A stretch of 64,000 nt of DNA from Isoetes taiwanensis (taxonomy: Eukaryota; Streptophyta; Lycopodiopsida; Isoetales; Isoetaceae): positions 2,844,479 through 2,908,478 of the forward strand of contig JAJEKV010000090.1 of NCBI GenBank assembly GCA_021234155.1. The letters run 5' to 3'. The translations under genes and the position numbers were made by a program. The notes beneath the pieces are model-generated. The model searched no databases and had not been told where the DNA came from. It saw only the letters and a program-made list of their open reading frames with translations. This document shows positions 35,486 to 46,599 of the stretch, piece after piece; the first letter of the stretch is position 1; every line of letters starts with the position of its first letter.

Positions 35486-35502
35486 GACTATCCCTTGTAG
35501 TG
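35482..35502. repeat. CACTA terminal inverted repeat (right end)
   Basis: The complement of this segment begins CACTACAAGGGATAG, immediately outside the subterminal array. The minus-strand gene order makes this the 5' end of the element. Confidence 0.75.
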
Positions 35503-35791
35503 CTTGTATTTTCGATGATTATAGACGATAAGCAACGCATTTGTTTCTTATTCAATCTTTTTGCTACTACTGACTATTCAGTCTTTTTTTTTATGGCTCG
35601 TATGCATTTGTTTCTTATTCAATGTTTTTGTTACTACAGACTATTTTTTGACTCAATCCTCCTGTTGCTTGTTAAAGCCTTATCAAAAAATCTGGGCGCA
35701 AAGGTTCTACATACGAAGAGGATATCCATCGGAACAGAGAAAGAGTGGAAATTTCAATCTTCCGGTCATTATGTCTGGGAAGATTCAGGTC

Positions 35792-35962
35792 TTAAAATTC
35801 CCCCAGGAATATTCCCTCGATGTCGCCGCCATACTCGACGGCGCCGCCACACTCGACGTCGATGATGTCTTCCACGTCCGACCCACGTCCTTCGTCTTCC
35901 TCTTTATCTGCCTCTTTGTACTTCAGAAGCATCTGCTCCTCCTCACCTGCTGCGATGGCCAT
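35792..35962 (-). CDS. Small acidic ORF, 56 aa, behind a TATA box
   Basis: Starts MAIAAGEEEQMLLKYKEADK and is rich in D/E/G. A TATA-like TTATAAATAGG lies about 110 bp upstream on the minus strand. The following AT-rich plus-strand frames are shadows. It could be the first exon of a larger gene cut off by the CACTA element at 35502. Family unknown. Confidence 0.35.
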   Translation of the reverse strand: MAIAAGEEEQMLLKYKEADKEEDEGRGSDVEDIIDVECGGAVEYGGDIEGIFLGEF

Positions 35963-36067
35963 GGGCTCAAGCTGTAGGGGTTGTCAAACAGATAAAGAGC
36001 GCCTCTGGGAGCTAAAAAATTGCCTTGGAGTGAGGAGCAAAGGAGTAGGGTGCAAATGAGGGTTGTG

Positions 36068-36082
36068 GTCCTATTTATAAAC
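36068..36082 (-). promoter_or_regulatory. TATA box candidate
   Basis: GTTTATAAATAGG on the minus strand, about 110 bases before the ATG at 35962 and followed by a pyrimidine-rich leader with CTCCTCACTCC. Confidence 0.4.
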
Positions 36083-36323
36083 AAAACCCTAATTTTGGTA
36101 ATTTTTAAGGTTGGGTATGATTCTAAGGTGCTGCTATGTAATTCATAGGCAAACTAAGTTAAAGAGGGCATTCTAAGGATCCTATTGCAACAAATTTCAT
36201 CTAATGTTGAGAAAGCTGGGGCCAGTTGGGTCAATTTTGATCTGACCACTCACACAGTGCGCGAGAGGCTAATCCGAGAATGACGGATTTGGTCCTGGCG
36301 CACTCTGTAAGGGGTGGGGCCCC

Positions 36324-36921
36324 CATTAGGGCGGATTTGGGGTCTCAAAATGGCCTCGAAAGAAAAATTCCATGTCATATTTTCTCTTGCTTATTAATTG
36401 TACTTTCCTTCTCTTTAATCGCAATAAATACTCAAAAAGTAACTTTATCAATTAGTTTTTGGGCCATAACTTTTGATTCATAGCTTCAAATCGCAAGATT
36501 TTTGTTTCATTGGATGCGGAATCAAAAGATCTATCCAACAGTATATGGGTTGAATATATTTTAATCTAATTTAGATGACCAAAAGTTTAAAAAACGAGAA
36601 AAAACCTAGTTTTTTGTATTTTTTTAGTCTTTCCTTTTATCAAAAGCATATCAAGGCTACACTCATTGGAAAGATCTCGCCATGGGCTATCCAACGCAAC
36701 AAATGGCGTGCAATTTGGATATCACAATCACAAGTTATAGCCAAAAAACGATGCATTTGAGTTAAAAAGTGCAATTATTACAGTACTATTTATTGCAAAA
36801 GTGCCACGTAATACTGATTTTCATTTTGAATTCCTCTCTTTCATTGGCTTGAAGGTACTATGACGTGGATATTAGAAATTAAAGTTAAGGGCCATTTTGA
36901 GACCCCAAATCCGCCCTAATG
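36324..36921. mobile_element. MITE with 30-bp perfect terminal inverted repeats
   Basis: 36326-36355 and 36890-36919 are exact complements over 30 bases (start TTAGGGCGGATTTGG, end AAATCCGCCCTAA); complementarity extends to 36324 and 36921. The interior is AT-rich without coding. If the duplication is TA the element could be Tc1/mariner-like, but superfamily is not settled. Confidence 0.75.
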
Positions 36922-36949
36922 ATTTGGGTCGAGGACGACTCAAAACATG

Positions 36950-37360
36950 CAAACTAAGGGTCAAATCCTACTTATCTCGACGAGTTAGGTCGGATTGTGC
37001 CCTTACTTTCTACATTTGGACAAGTCTTGGCATAGATCAAGGGTCGACCACTCACACAGTGTGCAAGAGGCTAATCCGAGAATGGCAAATTTGGTCCTGG
37101 CGCACTCTGTGAGGGGTGGGACTCTGTTTGGGTCTAGGATGGCTCAATTTCTATAATCTAAGGGTCAAATCCTACTTATCTCAATGAGTTAGGTTGGATT
37201 ATGCCCTTACTTTCTACATTTGGCCAAGTATTGGCAAGAATCAGTGGTCGACCACTCACACAGTGCGCGAGAGGCTAATCCGATAATGACGGATTTGGTC
37301 CTGGCGCACTTTGTGAGGGGTGGGGCCAAAAGCACTGAGTTTTGCTCCAAATTTGGCAAT
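36950..37360 (-). repeat. Direct repeat of about 205 bp
   Basis: Two adjacent units share 'AAGGGTCAAATCCTACTTAT', 'CCCTTACTTTCTACATTTGG' and the hairpin block (copies 2 and 3). Confidence 0.75.
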
Positions 37361-38373
37361 TCCAAATGCAGATACTATTAATGCAACCTAATTACTTACA
37401 GTTTTACACATTAACATGATCAAAACATAAATTTGTATTTACAAAAAGTTGTGTATTTACAATAAACTAGCAATCTTATTTCTGTTGTGAGCTCGTGGAT
37501 GTTGCAACCGAGTGCTTGATAGTCGACAAGGTTCTACATGCAGATGATTAAAGTATGTCTTCCATTCGATGAAGATTGTTGATAGGCCAGTTGTGCCCTG
37601 TACTACTCGCTTCGTTTGTAGAGGTGTTTGCCGTAGTGCTTCCTGCCTTTTCACTCTCCTCCCTTCTATTGTCAGTACGTCGCCTGGGTCTTCAATGTCT
37701 TCAAAAAGTCATGCTCCTTGCTCTTCTGTGACTCTAACCTTGTACTACAAAAGCTATTGCTTCTATTTCTAGATAAACTGTAGTTTGGAAGACAGAATTT
37801 AGGGTTTGAGATATTTTGGTCATTTTGAGGTGGATTATAATATTTTTAGCCTAACACAATAAATGGTCCTAACGCAACAAATGGTCCTAACGCAACAAAT
37901 TTCAGGCGATTTGGAGCTAAAATCACACAGTGCGCGAGGAGCAAATCCGAGAATGGCGGATTTGGTTTGGGCGCACTCTGTGAGGGGTCACCTCTTTTTG
38001 GGTCCAATTTTCAATTTATAAAAAGTTCCTTAGTGTTTTAACATGCAAACTGCACTATTAGATTAGCTTAATTATGCATCTATCTAGGTCACCATGGGTC
38101 CACCACTCACACAGTGCGCGGGGAGCAAATCCAAGAATGGCGGATTTGGTCTGGGCGCACTCTGTGAGGGGTTACACCTTTTTGGCCAAGATTTCTAGGG
38201 TTTTTGCTAAAATTTCTTTCTAACTTAGTATTTATCTACCTATTGCACTAGAAATTGGAAATTGTTTTCCAATTTTCGAGGTTCCTGCTTGGGTGGCTAT
38301 TCCCAAGACTTGAAGTCTACTGTTAGTCCTAACAGGAAATGGTCAGTGCTCGACCTTGGTCTACCAAGATCAT

Positions 38374-38385
38374 GCTCTGATACCA
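38374..38385 (-). promoter_or_regulatory. Primer-binding site (initiator tRNA-Met type)
   Basis: On the minus strand TGGTATCAGAGC, complementary to the 3' end of plant initiator tRNA-Met, one base from the LTR end. It fixes the element's orientation as minus. Confidence 0.85.
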
Positions 38386-38386
38386 C

Positions 38387-39886
38387 TGTGACGTCCCCTA
38401 CTTCCTATACGATGCACACATCGTATTAGAAGGCGGAGCATTCTCCCTGACAGCCAAACTGGCAGGGGCCATCCACCTGACACCACTCCCAGTAGAATGA
38501 GCCAGCAAGGGAAGAGTGGATGTGTCATTCACCCGTCTCCCTTCGGGTCGACCTAGCTGCGGAAGCGTGAATAAACATGAGCACATCATAACAATATATC
38601 AATACAATCACCTCGAAGGGTGAACACATCATAATCATCACATATACAACAACAGCAATATGAACAACAATAACAAAGGGGAATCCTACCCAGGGCTCAG
38701 ACTCAAGGGGGTTCGACTGACGGCTTGGGTCTCCAGAAGTCAAGCAGACCGAATTCATGGCAATGGATTGGGCTGGCATAAGAACATGGCTAAGGGTAGT
38801 CCACTCCATCCGCCCCTCCTGTGCACACTTTGCAGAGTGGGTTGAAAAGTGTTGGGACCGGACCGTAGCCTGCCAGGTACATAGCCAAGACGGCTACTAC
38901 TGGGTTGCATCTCCCCAGCCCCGATGAGGCAGGAGGAAAGTCACCTCTCCTCCAGAGGCTTCCATGCCCAACACAGGTGGCTAGAGGGCCACTGCCCTTA
39001 TTCGACTTGAACCCAATGGAGAGTGACGCATCACTCCACGGGTGTCGAGCTCATGCCTTGCCCACATGCAGTGGCAAGCCATTAAGCCTAGCTCACAGGG
39101 ATCCCTGGTAGGCTTTACACACCAGAGGGATCATTCTGTGTTGGGACAAGTACCCCCTTGTTCTGCCGGTCTAGCCCCTCTACCCACAACCCGGTGGGCT
39201 CCTGTGCACAGGCCGCATATATTTGGGAACTAGTAGTCTGCCTAGGATCATCTGCTATACAGGCTTTAGGCCTCTACCCCCCTTCCCAATACATGGAGGT
39301 CACAGAGTGAAATACCAACATCATCACAGAACTGAAATGAAGAATAACATCTAATCTATCTACCTAAACATCCAGAGTTAGGTTCCTTTGTTAGGGCTTA
39401 TGATCTCGGGATCTATAAGGCCTCTAAAGCTGAACTAACATGCCAAACCAGCTCATTGCCAAGCTAAAAGGCGACTTTGCACAATAGAATGACCAATTAC
39501 CTGGCACCTAACTTGCTCCTGATCATCCTCGGAATGCGTCCATGCCTCTGATCTTGCTGAAGACGGCTGCTACTCGAAGATCTGTTGTGCAAGGGCGGCT
39601 CAAGGTTTAGGGTTTAAGGGGAAAGCCCTTATATATAGAAACCCTTAGGGTTAGGTTAGACATTGGCCAAATTGGGTTTAGCCATTTGGCAATGGGGTCC
39701 ATGGGGTTTATAATTGTGTATGTTTATTTAACATGCACAACATTCAAGGTTGCCCCCCTAGATGCAACTCTTGCCCCCTAGGTGCAACCCTTTACGGCCT
39801 CCAAGTACATGTCAATTGTGACATGTACGTGTGACGTGGCGGTATAATATACATATTCGGATCGTATATTATGCTGGAACGTCACA
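38387..39886 (-). mobile_element. Long terminal repeat, 1500 bp
   Basis: On the minus strand it begins TGTGACGTTCC and ends GGACGTCACA (TG...CA), and the primer-binding site follows immediately. It is therefore a 5' LTR; the internal region runs to lower coordinates and no gag/pol is recognisable before the CACTA end at 35502, so the element is truncated. No second LTR in this orientation is in the window. Confidence 0.8.
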
Positions 39887-40080
39887 AAACGAGCACTGAC
39901 CGAACGCTGTCTTGCTTCCCAATTCAATCACATCGTCTGTTCCATTATTAAACACAAATTCTGCACAGCGATGAAGCAACAAAAGGGCATTTTGGATTAC
40001 AAAGCAGAAAATGAGCATAGGATGAAGAATCAAGCGCAATGCGAGTAAGAACGCTATGTTTTAGAGGAAGAAAAACTTAC

Positions 40081-40228
40081 TGAGTGTATCTCCAACTTTG
40101 AAGGCCTGTCGTTTTGCCCAGGTGCCATAGTCTGGACCTAGAAGCCAGCCTTGAGTTCCTCCGACAATGTGCTCTGTGGCGAATGCACAGTGGAATGCAA
40201 ATAAAAGCGCTCCGATAATTGGCAGCAT
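40081..40228 (-). pseudogene. Phytocyanin (plastocyanin-like) first exon, remainder missing
   Basis: Begins MLPIIGALLFAFHCAFA (signal peptide), then 'EHIVGGTQGWLLGPDYGTWA' and 'RQAFKVGDTL', the N-terminal half of a plant phytocyanin/early-nodulin-like copper domain. It ends at a GTAAGT donor (intron starts 40080), the usual intron position in this family. The second exon, with the Cys and His copper ligands, is not found between here and the LTR at 39886 or further left. Either a very long intron contains the retrotransposon or the gene is truncated. Phytocyanins are extracellular or GPI-anchored blue-copper-fold proteins. The upstream in-frame extension to 40438 is read as 5' UTR. Confidence 0.6.
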
Positions 40229-41251
40229 GCCATGGCTGCCCAACTTCAGGCTCTGCTCCGCAAAAAAATGGGCCTTTATAGTCCCAATTATCACCCAAGC
40301 GTGAGTACATTCATTCCAGGGCGAGTGGCTAATTCGAGGCCATTCGCTGCCTGCATCGTCTACCAGAACCATAGTCTGCAGAATGAGAGGCCTAGTTAGA
40401 AGAAACAAAAAGAAGACCAAAGGAATCTTATCCCTCATTTCAAAACAGCATGCTGTCTCTTCACAATTGGCAACCTCCTACATCAGTACCTGAGCTATGG
40501 CGGCAATTAATGTGCGAGAGCAGAGATCACCGAAATGGAGCAGAGAGGAAGTCGAAAGCAGAGCATTTGACGGAGCAGATTCATTCAAACAGATAAGAAG
40601 AAAAATGTGGCATCCCTAGGATTTTCCTTTTTTTCTTGAATTTGGAAATGCAACATAAGCACACGTGTCGACCCCACGTCTGTCCTCAGCCCAGAAATAT
40701 TACCTTGCTAATTTTTAAGAACAGAAAATACACTGCCTTGTATAAGGAGTGATAATGTGAGACTATAGTTGTAATATGTTACATAATCAAAAGACATAGG
40801 GGGAATATCCCGAGTTAATGTCATGTTCTAATGGATCTTCATTTGCCCCTTTCATGTTAAAGAGATTTCTTTGGAAACATGTGTCGTAAGAGAGTATTTG
40901 TTTCCAGAGTATTTGTCTACACAAGAGGTTTTAGAAATACAAATAGTTACTTATGGATGCGAACATTTAAGCGGAAATATTTACACGTTTCCAGATTATG
41001 CCCAGCAACTCTGGAGCAACTCTTGGCACCGTAATTGTTTACTTTGACATCCAACATATGATATGAACTTACTTGATGGTGTGAATCCCTTGTCGAGTGA
41101 GACAAAAATTAATATTGACTTTACAAATTTCTACAAAAAAAAATCAACGCGTTTACAAGGAAGAACCAGCGAGCCAGCCTGCTTCTCTGACCATTTTTGA
41201 CATCTTATAAGATATCCTAAATCGGAAGACACAAATCCATCACCAAAAGCT

Positions 41252-42416
41252 ATGGCGAAAGGAATTATGGCGCATCTGGTGCTGCTCTGCATGGCCATAC
41301 TCGCCGGATCAGCGGCAGTACAATCAGAATCAGTCCGGGCAGCGTACTGGCCAGCATATGCAGCAGACGAATACCCATTATCTGCTGTAAATGCCCGGCT
41401 ATACACTCATCTAATCTACGCCTTTGCGCAGATGGACAGCACCACATATGCAATCAGCCCAGCAACTGGCGATAATGGAGCCATTTCTTCCTTCGCATCG
41501 ATCCTCCAATCCACTAACCCAAAAATTAAAACCCTGATTGCCATCGGAGGGGGTTCTTCCGACTCGCAGGCATTTTCCGACATGGCCAGCTCTTCGTCTT
41601 CCCGCCAGGCCTTCATCAACAGCTCCATATCCTTGGCCGTCCAATACGGCTTCACCGGAATCGATCTAGACTGGGAATACCCTCAATCCGACCAGGATAT
41701 GGAGAATCTGGGTGCCCTCTTTTCCGAATGGCGCTCTGCTGCCAAATTAATTTCCTCTAATTTTATCATCACTGCTGCTGTCTATTACTCCCCTTCCATC
41801 AAATGGGTCGGAGGGGGTTCTTACCCCATTTCCTCCATCAAGTCTAACCTTGACTGGGTCAACATCATGACCTTTGACTACCATGGTAGCTGGGAGCCTA
41901 ATACCACCGGCGCCCATACCGCGGTTTATGACCCCTCCAGTGGCGTCAGCACCGACTCTGGTATCTCCAAGTGGCTCGATATTGGCCTCCCTTCTCAACA
42001 AGCTGTCCTCGGCCTTGCTATGTATGGTCGGTCCTGGAAGCTTAAGAACTCCTCTGACCATGGTATTGGTGCTGCTGCTGTTGGGGTTCCCAGTGATAGT
42101 ACCCCTACTTATTCCACAATTGTTAAGTTCATTGCTGATAATGATGCCACTGTTGTTTATGACAATTCGACTATCACTGCTTACTGCTACTCGCAGACCA
42201 GCTGGATCGGATTTGATAATAATCTATCTATTGCTGGTAAGGTGAAGTACCTCAAGAGCAAGCTACTCAAAGGGTATTTCTTTTGGACCTCTAGTTATGA
42301 TGACAACAAGTTTACCCTTTCAAGAACAGGTAAGGCCTCCTATTTTTATTTTCTTTGGTGCTATAGTCTAATATGTGTAAAATCTATCTACAGCTGCTTA
42401 TGCCATTGGCTATTAG
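41252..42416 (+). CDS. Class V chitinase (GH18), secreted, two exons
   Basis: Exons 41252-42329 and 42394-42416, intron GT-AG of 64 nt, giving 366 aa. Residues 1 to about 25 form a signal peptide. The mature protein starts like plant class V enzymes (VRAAYWPAY), then 'THLIYAFAQMD', 'TLIAIGGG', and at 134-144 'FTGIDLDWEYP' with D138, D140 and catalytic E142 of the GH18 D-x-D-x-E motif. Further on are 'NIMTFDYHGSWEP', 'VLGLAMYGRSWKL', 'GFDNNLSIAGKVKYLKSK' and 'GYFFWTSSYDD'. Length and order match the family, which hydrolyses beta-1,4 N-acetylglucosamine polymers in the apoplast. The splice was chosen because it gives a normal end (FTLSRTAAYAIGY); reading through would add a non-conserved tail to 42514. 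A TATA-like TTATAAGATA lies about 40 bases upstream of the ATG. Appears functional. Confidence 0.9.
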
Positions 42417-43429
42417 TGGGATCATGCGGCAAGGAAAGCCAAACTGAAGAATCCGTGCAATGTACCGAAGGCCAACAATTTATTGTTGGAAAACTAAAGA
42501 TTTTGGTTCATTAGGCTTTACTTCCAAACGTGCTATACATAGTGATAACTCCCTTCTGAACTTAACCAACTTGACATACGTTATATTAAGATATTTTTCA
42601 CAAATTTGGTCACCATCACTATTTAAGTATTGTGGAAATTTTTTGTAAATGTGGGCGCATTTGAAAGTGTCTACAAAAAATCACCAACTAGAGAAAATTT
42701 GAAAGTGCTTCGGGAAGGGATCCTGATATAGAGGCCATTCATTTTCATTTTTATTCGTGGCCTTCCTCACCCCTTCTCCTTTCTTGAGTGTGACCTTTGC
42801 ATGCCAAATAAAAAACGAACACAAAGCCACTATATATTTATTCCTAAATTAAATTAGACTATATCGTCCATGGAGCATAAATAGAGTTTATTTCATATAT
42901 AAGATAATAGTGCGATGTGCAGGCACCGCAATTTGTTGTCACGATAGCGGATTTGATGAGGTGTAAATAAGAGTGAATGGTTGTACACAACCTGCTCGAA
43001 AGAACATGTTTTAGATGTAAGTTGTAACTGGAGAATGGTGAATTTTCGTATAATTAAAAGTTAGCACTTATAAATCACACTCAAAGTTTTGTGGTTCTTT
43101 ACAATCATTTTAGATCAGCTATTTGCTGCAAGGCATAGCTCAGAGACAACAATCTTTTGTCTCTTCATATTCGTGTATCAATTTTTAGTATAGCTACACG
43201 AAACAGTCTAGGAATCTGCGATGTTTTTTTCAATACTGCTTGATATGAAAATGGATCGGTAGTTTTGATTTGAAATGTAGATCGGTAGATCGAAAATTGA
43301 TCGATAGTTCTATCTGTACCTAGAAATATAGATAAAGTGTTATATTAGATGTAATAGGGTTGAAATGAGATAAGTCATGCAACAAATTTATCTCACCTTT
43401 TGCAGCTTTCAGTGTTTACATGACATGTT
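42417..43429. other. Intergenic, AT-rich
   Basis: Chitinase 3' flank then AT-rich DNA. Only short repeated motifs (GATCGGTAG at about 43255-43285) are visible. Confidence 0.4.
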
Positions 43430-44661
43430 TGTGACGTTTTGGCATAATATATGGTCTGAATACGTATATTATACTGCCACGCCACGCGTACATGTCACCT
43501 TGACATGTACTTGGGAACCGTAAAGGGGTTGCGCCTAGGGGGCAACCTCGTATGTTGCACATGTCTATAAACATGTGCAATTAAACCCCTTTGCCTCATG
43601 GGAAAACCCCATATGTCCTTTAACCCTAAACCTAAAAGGGTCATGTAAAAGGAACAAACGGGGAAACCCTAAACCTTTTCTATTTTCGCATTTCGGCTTC
43701 CTTGGGCAATTCCGGCCAAGCCAAGCTGCTAGTTCGCATTGCCAGACGTCGCCAAGCCGCCTTTGCACAACAGATCTTCTAGGATCAGCTGCCTTCGACC
43801 CAAGCAAAGGCATAGACGCGATTCGAGGAGCGGGAGCAAGCCATGGATCAAGTAACCAGTGATTCTGTTGTGCAATGCCGACTTTTAGTTCGGCAATGAG
43901 CTGGAATAGCATGTTAGATCAGCCTTAGCGGCCTTATAGATACCGAGATCACAAGCCCTAACTAAGGAACCTAACCATGTATATTTAGGTAGATAGATTA
44001 GATCTTATTCTGTATTTCAGTTCTTTGATAATGATGTTCTATTCTATGCGCACTCGTGTATTGGGAAGGGGGTAGAGACCCTGAAAGCTTCAGTAGTAGA
44101 TGTATCTAGATAGCCTCATTAATTCCCAATTAATGCGGCCTGTGCATAAGAACCCGCCTGGTCGTGAGTGGCGGCGCTAGACCGATGGAATAAGGAGGAC
44201 ATGTCCCATTGCAGATTGATCCCTCTGGTGTGTAAAGTCTACCAGGGATCTTAGCGGGCTAGGCCTAAATGGCTTGCCACCGCGTGTGGGCAAGGCATGG
44301 GCTCGACACCTCTTGGGTGATGCGTCGCCTTCAATGAGGTTCAAGTCGTAGACGGGCAGTGGCCCTCGAGCCGTCTGTGATGGGCATGCGTGCCTCTGGA
44401 GGGGGTGATCCCCTTCCTACCTCATCGGGGCTGGGGAGATGAAACCCAGTAGTAGCCCCCTTGGCTATGCACCCGGCAGGCTACGGTCCAGTCCCAAGAC
44501 TCTTCAACCTATTCTACAATGTATACACAGGAAGGGCGGATGGAAAGGACTTCCCGACAGCTATGTTCCTATGCCAGCCCAATCCACTCTCATGAATCCT
44601 GTATGCAATGGCTTCTGGAGACCCAAACCATCAGTCCTCACCTTTGGAGTCTGAGTCTTGG
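43430..44661 (+). mobile_element. Partial LTR, same family as 38387-39886, opposite orientation
   Basis: Starts TGTGACGTTTTGGCATAATATA and follows the other LTR almost throughout: GTACATGTCA, GTAAAGGGGTTGC, CCTAGGGGGCAA, AACCCAGTAGTAG, TGCCAGCCCAATCCA, GGAGTCTGAG. Similarity ends near 44661, about 300 bp short of the LTR's 3' end, so it is a truncated solo LTR. Divergence suggests it is old. Confidence 0.75.
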
Positions 44662-46599
44662 GTAATCATCAAGGCTGCTAAAGGTGCAAAGGTAAACAAC
44701 CTCTGTCGGTCAATTTGTCTATACAGCCATCCACAATAGTTTATCTTTATCCTGCATCAGTATTTAGACTTCACTTCTAAATAGCTGACTTTATGGGCTA
44801 ACACAAGTAGGCAAAATGAGATCAATATTATCTAATTATAAATGTTGAAATGCAGGAAGTTGAGAATGTATTATTGAACCCAGGACTTTCTATCCTGCTT
44901 GCAACACGAGTGCTCTAGCATAGATATGCCAGATTTTGTGCTATATACCATACTTGTATTTGAAATTCTAATGTTGTGCCGGTTTAATTATCGTACATTC
45001 CATTACTCATCTAAACCCAATTCCATCCTTTGGAAACACGATGCCCAGACAAACATGCTAGAGGTGGAAGATGAATCAGATGGATACGAAACCCAGTCAA
45101 TAGCCAGGCTAGGTCCTTGGTGTCAATTGTCAATCTTGCATAGCAACAACAAAATGGCTATCCAGTCGGGTAGGTAGCTTTCTTATGCATGAGTGTAAAG
45201 GTTTCAGCTTTTGTTGAATTGAACGGTGATATGACCATGGGGCTAATACTGCTAGCATGCATATATAATCGTTTTTCTAATTTGAATTTTATATCTTTAA
45301 TCCTACAGGCATATGAGAAATTAGAGGATCAAATTTACGTCCTTGAAAATAATATACCTATAGATCGCATTATTATCTCGAGAACCAACTTAGTAAAGTA
45401 ATGAGCTTTTGCTATTTTCTTACAAGACAAGCAAAAGAATATCAACAACAATATATAAAGCAACAGATTCAATATACAGGCAAAGGTGTCATCCAATCTG
45501 CTTCATTATTCCTTAATTTTAGAAAGATTGATTCACTATGTTGATAACATAAGTAGTCTTGCCTCAGTCCTGCTTTCTATAGAATTGATGTTGGTTGGAT
45601 TCATACCCCTCTTGTCTTTTAGAACCTTTTAGCCAAGATCTGTATACCGCAGGTGATTATCAACCTAACAAGTGTGACCATGATCTTATACCTTGAGAAC
45701 AAATCCTGCATTGTTTCCTTACACTAGAGACATTTATCCCATTCGCTGGTTTTAAATGTCCAGATCATTGTCGTAACAATTATTGTTGTTACGTAATGGA
45801 AAATGATAACCAACAACAACAAAACTCAAAAGCATGATTAGTTGAGGAGGCCATTTCGTACCATTGAAACCTTGAACATGATTACATGACACTAATGATC
45901 TATTAGGAAACCAAGCATTTACTTACGTTTGTTATACGTTTATCTACATGGTGCATTGTTGAAACAATGCAATGTGTGAACTAAAACACAATTTGGTGGA
46001 TAAAATTGTAGATACGTATACATTTTGTGCATTTGATGTGACAAAATTGTAACACTTTAAAGTGTTCAAGTTTTTGGAGTTTCTTGTTTAGGTTTTTATC
46101 AACCTTTAGATCGAGAAGATTTCTTGGAATCTTTTACAATCTCATTTCTCATCCATGAAAAAAAAAAAAAAAAAAAAAAAAGAACGCCTGCTAAAAAGTG
46201 CCCATGCCACGTTAGTTTTATATGAATGTCTATACTTACAAATCTAAAAATTACAATCCTGACTATTGCCTGATATGCTTAAAACAAATATAAATGAATA
46301 GTGCAAACTTTAAAAGCATGAGCGTTGCAAACTTTATAAGCATGAGCATAATAAATTCATGCCCACTATAAAATAAAAAATACTTTTGCATTTTCCATTT
46401 TTTTCTCCTAGATTAAAGTATTGTGTTGAACAATTCTATAGAAACATCATGTATCCAACCGCTTTCAGCAGGCACAAGATGGACCTTGTGTTGCTTAGTC
46501 TGCACTGAGGCCTGGATCTCGTGCTAACTCAGCTGCAAGTCCGAGCTGATAAAAAATGATAGCATGTAAACCATCCATAACTTAAAAAAAAAAGGTATA
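44662..46599. other. Intergenic, AT-rich, with a poly(A) tract
   Basis: No gene recognised. An uninterrupted A run of more than 20 bases near 46159-46182 could be the tail of a retroposed sequence on the plus strand whose body is not identifiable. Confidence 0.4.

Larger units (their letters stand above)
28800..35502 (-). mobile_element. Decayed CACTA (En/Spm) DNA transposon
   Basis: The right end reads, on the minus strand, CACTACAAGGGATAGTCGAC (complement of 35483-35502), the classic CACTA terminus. Inside, in order on the minus strand, are a subterminal repeat array, a cysteine-rich N-terminal exon, an acidic segment, the TNP2 transposase core and a DUF4216-like end. The left terminus is not identified, so the left limit is the last recognisable coding sequence; the element may extend to about 26,800. 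Confidence 0.75.
36245..38175 (-). repeat. Five copies of a nested-hairpin repeat, about 70 bp
   Basis: Copies at 36245-36318, 37045-37120, 37247-37326, 37921-37990 and 38101-38175. Each contains CACACAGTGCGC and GCGCACTCTGTG (12-bp outer stem with one mismatch) around AATCCG / CGGATT (inner stem, 7-nt loop). The stretch lies between the LTR primer-binding site and the rest of the element, i.e. in the leader of the minus-strand LTR retrotransposon. Confidence 0.8.

Noticed and set aside
35458-35977. Plus-strand frames (135 and 138 codons) after the CACTA end
   Set aside because: They overlap the minus-strand promoter/ORF, are T-rich and low-complexity, and show no motif.
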